Assembly (NCBI GenBank): GCA_009923345.1
Contig: RFTR01000052.1
Coordinates: 1-10,412, forward strand
Source: Betaproteobacteria bacterium
GTDB lineage: Bacteria > Pseudomonadota > Gammaproteobacteria > Burkholderiales > Burkholderiaceae_C
Reading direction: 5' to 3'
DNA: 10,412 nt
Below the pieces are notes generated by a model. It saw only the letters and a program-made list of their open reading frames with translations. It made no database searches and was not told the origin of the DNA. Position 1 is the stretch's first letter. Each line of letters starts with the position of its first letter. This document shows, piece after piece, positions 6,614-10,412 of the stretch. Both the position numbers and the translations under genes were made by a program.

Positions 6614-7489
6614 TCAATTAGTCGCTTCGCCAAGCGTGCGCAAAGCGTTGTCACGGCTAAAAATAAAACGCGAAATGATGGCAAGTTGATCCGCCTGTTT
6701 GCGCATCTCTTTGGTAAATTCACCGAATGGACCAGCACTCACTGCAATTGCTTGGGCGCGCCTGTCTAGTTCGCTATTACCAGATGCTTGCACCACTTCG
6801 GTGTTGAGGACGCGGCCATCGGCATTGATGGTGATGATCATGGTGAGTTCGCCATAAATCTTTTGTCCCATGCGTTCGGGAAAATTGCGCGTACCGCGCT
6901 CTTCTATCTTGCGACGCATGGCATCGTAATACTGGGCATAAGCAACTTCCCGCGTAGCTGGGCTGATGTAGTGTTTGCGGGGACGCAAATTGTCTTGCTC
7001 AATGCGCAGTTCGATCTCAGCCAAGAGTTTGAGTAGCTGGCGGCGCTTTTGTTCGATCGCTTCATTAGCGACGCGGCCTTTTTCTGGCTGGGGTGCAGGA
7101 ATTCCCGCAATCATGTCTTTAACTTGTGCCAACAACAAAGACTGTTCTTTGCGCATGGCCGTAACTTTTTGCTGCAACATTTGCGTAGTTTCGCCTTGGA
7201 CCGTTGCGTTTGCGTTTAAAAGAGGCGAAGCGGCGCGCCCCGATTTGAGTTCGCCCCCGCCAGCCAATTGCGTTTGAGCTAACGCTTGTGCTTTGTCAGG
7301 CTGTGTATCTTGAATACGGGTATTGACCAAAATTACTTCCAGCGGCGCGTCCTTGAATACGCGGTCAATACGCTCGGCTACCTGCAAGCGGACAAAGGCC
7401 AAAGCGATATGAATTGCAAGAGAAATGCACAAAGCGATTTGTAAAATACGACGATGTCGTATGACCCCTTGAACAAATATCCCTGTCAC
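6614..7489 (-). CDS. TonB-like energy transducer with coiled-coil spacer
   Basis: The 291 residues show a basic N-terminus, one membrane segment at about 15-33, a periplasmic spacer and a C-terminal TonB-type domain (about 185-280) with ELTMIITINADGRVLNTEVV and a SGNSELDRRA motif. S23-x3-H27 in the membrane segment matches the SxxxH pair of TonB, which in TonB contacts ExbB/ExbD. The spacer is Gln/Lys/Glu-rich and heptad-like at 103-166, predicting a coiled coil where classical TonB has Pro-Glu/Pro-Lys repeats. It therefore looks partly like TolA. No ExbB, ExbD or outer-membrane receptor is in the window. The GTG start overlaps the exoribonuclease stop in GTGA, with GAGG about ten bases upstream. 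The partner and substrate are unknown. Proteins of this kind sit next to rnb in other Burkholderiales, as I recall. Confidence 0.82.
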   Translation of the reverse strand: MTGIFVQGVIRHRRILQIALCISLAIHIALAFVRLQVAERIDRVFKDAPLEVILVNTRIQDTQPDKAQALAQTQLAGGGELKSGRAASPLLNANATVQGETTQMLQQKVTAMRKEQSLLLAQVKDMIAGIPAPQPEKGRVANEAIEQKRRQLLKLLAEIELRIEQDNLRPRKHYISPATREVAYAQYYDAMRRKIEERGTRNFPERMGQKIYGELTMIITINADGRVLNTEVVQASGNSELDRRAQAIAVSAGPFGEFTKEMRKQADQLAIISRFIFSRDNALRTLGEATN

Positions 7490-9558
7490 GATTGGGGAAC
7501 CTCTGGGGTAGTAACTTCATCGACATCCACAGCAATAGCCAAAGGACCTGCAGGTGTTTCGTCATCGTCATCTTGTTGAGATTGCGCTGTGATATCGCCA
7601 GAGAGCGTAGCGGCATCTTGCAAGACTTCTATAAATTGTCCGTGCACATCAAGCGAGATGTTGTCTATGCCACGGATGCGGAGCAATACTCGTGTTCCGC
7701 GTGCCAAATTGCTACTGCCTATGACGGGTAAGACCAAGGGCAAGTTGTCTGCGCGCGCCATGGGTGGCTCGCCTTCAAATGATTTGAAGACCGTGGCTTC
7801 CACTTCTTCAACAGCGTTTTGTTGCAGATATTGCAGCGTCCAAAAACGCTCCATGCTCGATTGGTAGCCGTTGTAACTGCTATAGGCTGCCTCAAAAGCT
7901 GAGATGATGGAAAACAAATCTACATCTTTGGCTTTGAAAGGCGCGGCTATTGCAGCGGTATTGCCATGTTGTGCACAAGCAATGATTTGCCATTGGTTCA
8001 CCAAGTCGGTGTAGCGACGAAGTGGTGAAGTGCTCCATGCATAGCAAGGCACACCAATACCCGCATGGGGCAGGGCCTTGGTGCCCATACGCACTTTGAC
8101 GCCCGGCAACAAACTCGCTTGGCTACGGTAAATACCTGGAACGCCTAAGTCGGCTAACCATTGGCCCCATGTGCTGTTGGCCAAGATCATGGCCTCTGCC
8201 ACCATCAAATCGAGTGGAGCGCCACGGTGGCGTTGTGAAATTTCTACTCTTTCGTCGCCTTTTGGCGCTTGATCGTCTAGGGTGTTGACACGGAAGTTGT
8301 AGTCTGGGCGATTGAAGTTTTCAGGTTTGCCGCGCACGACTTCACGTTGGGCTTTGCGGTGTTGGGCTATGCGGTACAAAAAAACTAATTGCGCATGCGG
8401 CATTTGCGGAATGTCTTTGCCAGCAGGTACTACGGTCGCGGGGTTCGCCAACCAAGCCTCGGTCACTACATCGTCGAGCATGTCATGGCGCAAGTTCGCA
8501 GCGATGAACACCTGCTCGACGCGGGTCTCGCTTCCCAGAATGTCTAAAGTGGATTCATCCACGCGCAGATATAAAGATACTGCCGGGCAATAACGTCCTG
8601 CTTGCAAGGTATAGCTTTGCACCACATGGTCAGGCAACATGGTGATTTTGTTGCCCGGCATATAGACGGTGGACAAACGCTGGCGGGCAATTTGGTCGAT
8701 GGCGTGGCCTGGTGTCAAAGCGAGGGCTGGCGCTGCAATATGAATACCAACGACCACCTCACCTGTTCCTAAACCTTGGACGGAAAGCGCGTCATCAATT
8801 TCAGTGGTTTGCGAGTCGTCAATTGAGAACGCCTGTGCAGTCGATGTGGGTAAAGCGTTTTTGATAACAGGGGCTTCCAAGGCCGGAAATCCGATGCCCT
8901 TAGGAAAGTGATCGAATAAAAACCGTTGCCAATGAAATTCATAAGCCGATGTGATCGCCCCCGCTTTTTGTAGCAATGCCAAGGGCGCCAAATGGGTGGC
9001 ACGTGAGGCTTCAACAACCGCCTTGTACTCAGCCGCATTTTTGTCAGGCTTGAACAAAATTTTGTATAGCTGCGCAGCGATAGGCTCAGGACAACTGCCT
9101 TTCCCTAAGGCGAGCGCCCAAGCCTCAATTTGTTGTTGTATGAGTTTTTTCTTCTCAATCGCAGCCAAAGCCTGTTGCAAAACATCTGCGGAAGCTTTCT
9201 TGAATTTGCCCTTGCCGGACCGGCGAAAGTAATGGGGCGCTTGGAACAAAGAAATCAGCGCCGCAGTTTGCTGAGCCAAAGTGGCGTTATTGCTGAAATA
9301 CTCTTGTGCCAGCTCTTGAAAACTGAATTCGTCCGAAGGGGCGAATTCCCATGCCAAATCAAGTTCTATCGTGGCGCTCAAGGCGGTGGCCTCTGCCATC
9401 AAAACATTGGGCGAAGGCTTGTCAAATTTGAGCAAGATATTGGCGGATTTGGCCTTGAGGCGTTTGCCCGATTCCAACTCAATTTGGGCGGAACTTTCGG
9501 CCTCAGACAAGATGCGTCCTGTCTGGAATTTGCCAGCGTCTTCAAACAATGCGTACAT
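7486..9558 (-). CDS. rnb: RNase II/VacB-family 3'-5' exoribonuclease
   Basis: Processive hydrolytic exoribonuclease of the RNB family, degrading single-stranded RNA in the cytoplasm. From the ATG at 9558 it has 690 residues. The N-terminal part (up to about 235) has no clear cold-shock motif. The RNB catalytic domain begins at FSIDDSQTTEIDDALSV with D247, E253, D255 and D256. E253 stands where E. coli RNase II has an Asp. The RNB signature starts HAGIGVPCYAWSTSPLRRYT near 498. An S1-like domain follows (about 584-646) and then an acidic, low-complexity tail of some 40 residues. A GTG at 9573 would add five residues. The ATG is preferred because homologues I recall start MYALFEE-like. Neither has a clear ribosome site. 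First gene of the leftward operon, it could be RNase II or a related subfamily, so the symbol is tentative. Confidence 0.93.
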   Translation of the reverse strand: MYALFEDAGKFQTGRILSEAESSAQIELESGKRLKAKSANILLKFDKPSPNVLMAEATALSATIELDLAWEFAPSDEFSFQELAQEYFSNNATLAQQTAALISLFQAPHYFRRSGKGKFKKASADVLQQALAAIEKKKLIQQQIEAWALALGKGSCPEPIAAQLYKILFKPDKNAAEYKAVVEASRATHLAPLALLQKAGAITSAYEFHWQRFLFDHFPKGIGFPALEAPVIKNALPTSTAQAFSIDDSQTTEIDDALSVQGLGTGEVVVGIHIAAPALALTPGHAIDQIARQRLSTVYMPGNKITMLPDHVVQSYTLQAGRYCPAVSLYLRVDESTLDILGSETRVEQVFIAANLRHDMLDDVVTEAWLANPATVVPAGKDIPQMPHAQLVFLYRIAQHRKAQREVVRGKPENFNRPDYNFRVNTLDDQAPKGDERVEISQRHRGAPLDLMVAEAMILANSTWGQWLADLGVPGIYRSQASLLPGVKVRMGTKALPHAGIGVPCYAWSTSPLRRYTDLVNQWQIIACAQHGNTAAIAAPFKAKDVDLFSIISAFEAAYSSYNGYQSSMERFWTLQYLQQNAVEEVEATVFKSFEGEPPMARADNLPLVLPVIGSSNLARGTRVLLRIRGIDNISLDVHGQFIEVLQDAATLSGDITAQSQQDDDDETPAGPLAIAVDVDEVTTPEVPQS

Positions 9559-9607
9559 GCCAGCAATTGTCACACGGCAGGTCTGTTTTCCCAGAGATAA
9601 TTACCAG
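9559..9607. promoter_or_regulatory. Short divergent intergenic region, promoter region inferred
   Basis: Two operons start back to back here with at most 49 bp between them (34 bp if the GTG at 9573 is the exoribonuclease start). Promoters for both must lie here or inside the neighbouring coding starts. GATAAT at 9596-9601 resembles a -10 box for rodA but has no matching -35 at 16-18 bp, so I do not assign a promoter position. No operator or repeat is visible. Confidence 0.35.
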
Positions 9608-10412
9608 ATGTCAACGGTGATCCATACCCCCAGTTTGTACCAACGGATTCGTCCGTTGTTAAAAGGTTTTGACGGACCTTTGGCCTTTGGCATTTTTTTG
9701 CTGGTGTGCGCGGGTATGTTGACCATGTATTCGTCTGGCTTTGCCAACGGCGCGCGTTTCGTGGACCATGGCCGCAACATCTTATTGGCGGGTTTCATCA
9801 TGTTTGTGGTGGCCCAGGTTCCACCCCAGCGATTGATGGCATTTGCGGTTCCCTTGTACACCGTGGGCGTTGCCTTGTTAATCGCAGTTGCGTTGTTTGG
9901 ACTGACCAAAAAAGGCGCCCGGCGCTGGCTCAATATTGGTTTTGTGATCCAGCCCAGCGAGATCATGAAAATCGCTATGCCCTTGATGTTGGCGTGGTGG
10001 TTTCAAAAACGCGAAGGCCAGTTGCGGCCCTTAGATTTTTTGGTGGCCGGACTGTTGTTATTTGTTCCAGTGGCCTTGATCGTGAAACAACCTGATCTGG
10101 GCACGGCTATTTTGGTTTTGTCAGCGGGCGTTGCTGTCATCTTTTTCGCCGGCTTGAGTTGGTTTTTGATTGTTCCACCGATTGTTTTAGGTCTTGTTGG
10201 TATAGGCTTGGTCGTGTTTTTCGAGCCCACCTTGTGTGCAGACGGTTTTAGATGGCCGCTTTTGCATGATTACCAACAGCAACGCATTTGTACCTTGCTT
10301 GACCCCACGCGTGACCCTTTGGGCAAAGGGTTTCACATCATCCAAGGCATGATCGCGATTGGCTCTGGCGGGTTTTGGGGCAAGGGATTTATGCAAGGTA
10401 CTCAAACGCATT
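9608..10412 (+). CDS. rodA: Rod-shape protein RodA (SEDS glycosyltransferase), 3' end cut off
   Basis: Polytopic inner-membrane SEDS enzyme that polymerises lipid II for lateral wall growth together with PBP2. 268 codons are visible of an expected 370-380. The frame is still open at the right edge. It shows hydrophobic segments throughout and the family motifs GARRWLNIGF at 103-112, QPSE 115-118, KQPDLGTA 160-167, LHDYQQQR 219-226 and LDPTRDPLGKGFH 231-243. The last of these lies in the large periplasmic loop that carries the catalytic Asp in SEDS proteins. The RodA-like WPLLHDYQ and DPLGKGFH wording favours RodA over FtsW. The ATG is the first in frame after the divergent exoribonuclease gene, with only AGAGA at 9593-9597 as a weak ribosome site. 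mrdA is not upstream, unlike the usual mreBCD-mrdA-rodA order. Confidence 0.95.
   Translation, partial: MSTVIHTPSLYQRIRPLLKGFDGPLAFGIFLLVCAGMLTMYSSGFANGARFVDHGRNILLAGFIMFVVAQVPPQRLMAFAVPLYTVGVALLIAVALFGLTKKGARRWLNIGFVIQPSEIMKIAMPLMLAWWFQKREGQLRPLDFLVAGLLLFVPVALIVKQPDLGTAILVLSAGVAVIFFAGLSWFLIVPPIVLGLVGIGLVVFFEPTLCADGFRWPLLHDYQQQRICTLLDPTRDPLGKGFHIIQGMIAIGSGGFWGKGFMQGTQTH

Noticed and set aside
9596..9601. GATAAT as a -10 box giving a leaderless rodA transcript
   Set aside because: The spacing would put the transcription start near the rodA ATG, but there is no -35 match at 16-18 bp, so a single A/T-rich hexamer is not enough.
1..10412. Novel defence, phage or mobile system
   Set aside because: Every sizeable coding frame is a recognised wall, division, lipid A, repair, envelope or RNA-decay gene. 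There are no transposase, integrase, CRISPR repeats, toxin-antitoxin pair or sharp change in composition.

Overview
The window is a dense, chromosomal, housekeeping stretch from a betaproteobacterium. The gene order ddl-ftsQ-ftsA-ftsZ-lpxC is the end of the division and cell wall (dcw) cluster. The FtsZ N-terminus, the FtsZ C-terminal peptide (IPAFLRKQAD at the very end) and the FtsQ sequence look most like Burkholderiales, probably Comamonadaceae. Base composition seems close to even, lower in GC than most of that family. The family assignment comes from recalled sequences, not from a search.

Bases 1-5294, plus strand: the 3' part of ddl (cut by the window edge), ftsQ, ftsA, ftsZ and lpxC. 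They are tightly packed (4-nt overlap, 27-bp gap, 180-bp gap, 20-bp gap) and probably form one transcription unit. They make the D-Ala-D-Ala dipeptide, a divisome linker, the membrane tether of the Z-ring, the Z-ring tubulin and the committed lipid A enzyme.

Bases 5295-9558 (or 9573), minus strand, read leftwards: an RNase II-type exoribonuclease, a TonB-like protein, the monofunctional glycosyltransferase mtgA and ruvC. They are coupled by overlaps or gaps of about 10 nt and look like one operon. Its last gene, ruvC, ends head-on against lpxC with no base between the two stop codons.

Bases 9608-10412, plus strand: the first 268 codons of rodA, divergent from the exoribonuclease gene and running off the window.

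The only sizeable non-coding stretch is 2908-3087, between ftsA and ftsZ, and it is the most interesting part. It carries four consecutive hairpins in about 80 nt, two of them mutually exclusive. One apical loop could pair with the ftsZ ribosome binding site. Two mini-ORFs nearly tile the gap and could hand ribosomes from ftsA to ftsZ. I read it as a candidate cis-regulatory RNA leader for ftsZ. No tRNA, rRNA, insertion sequence, CRISPR, phage or toxin-antitoxin gene is visible.
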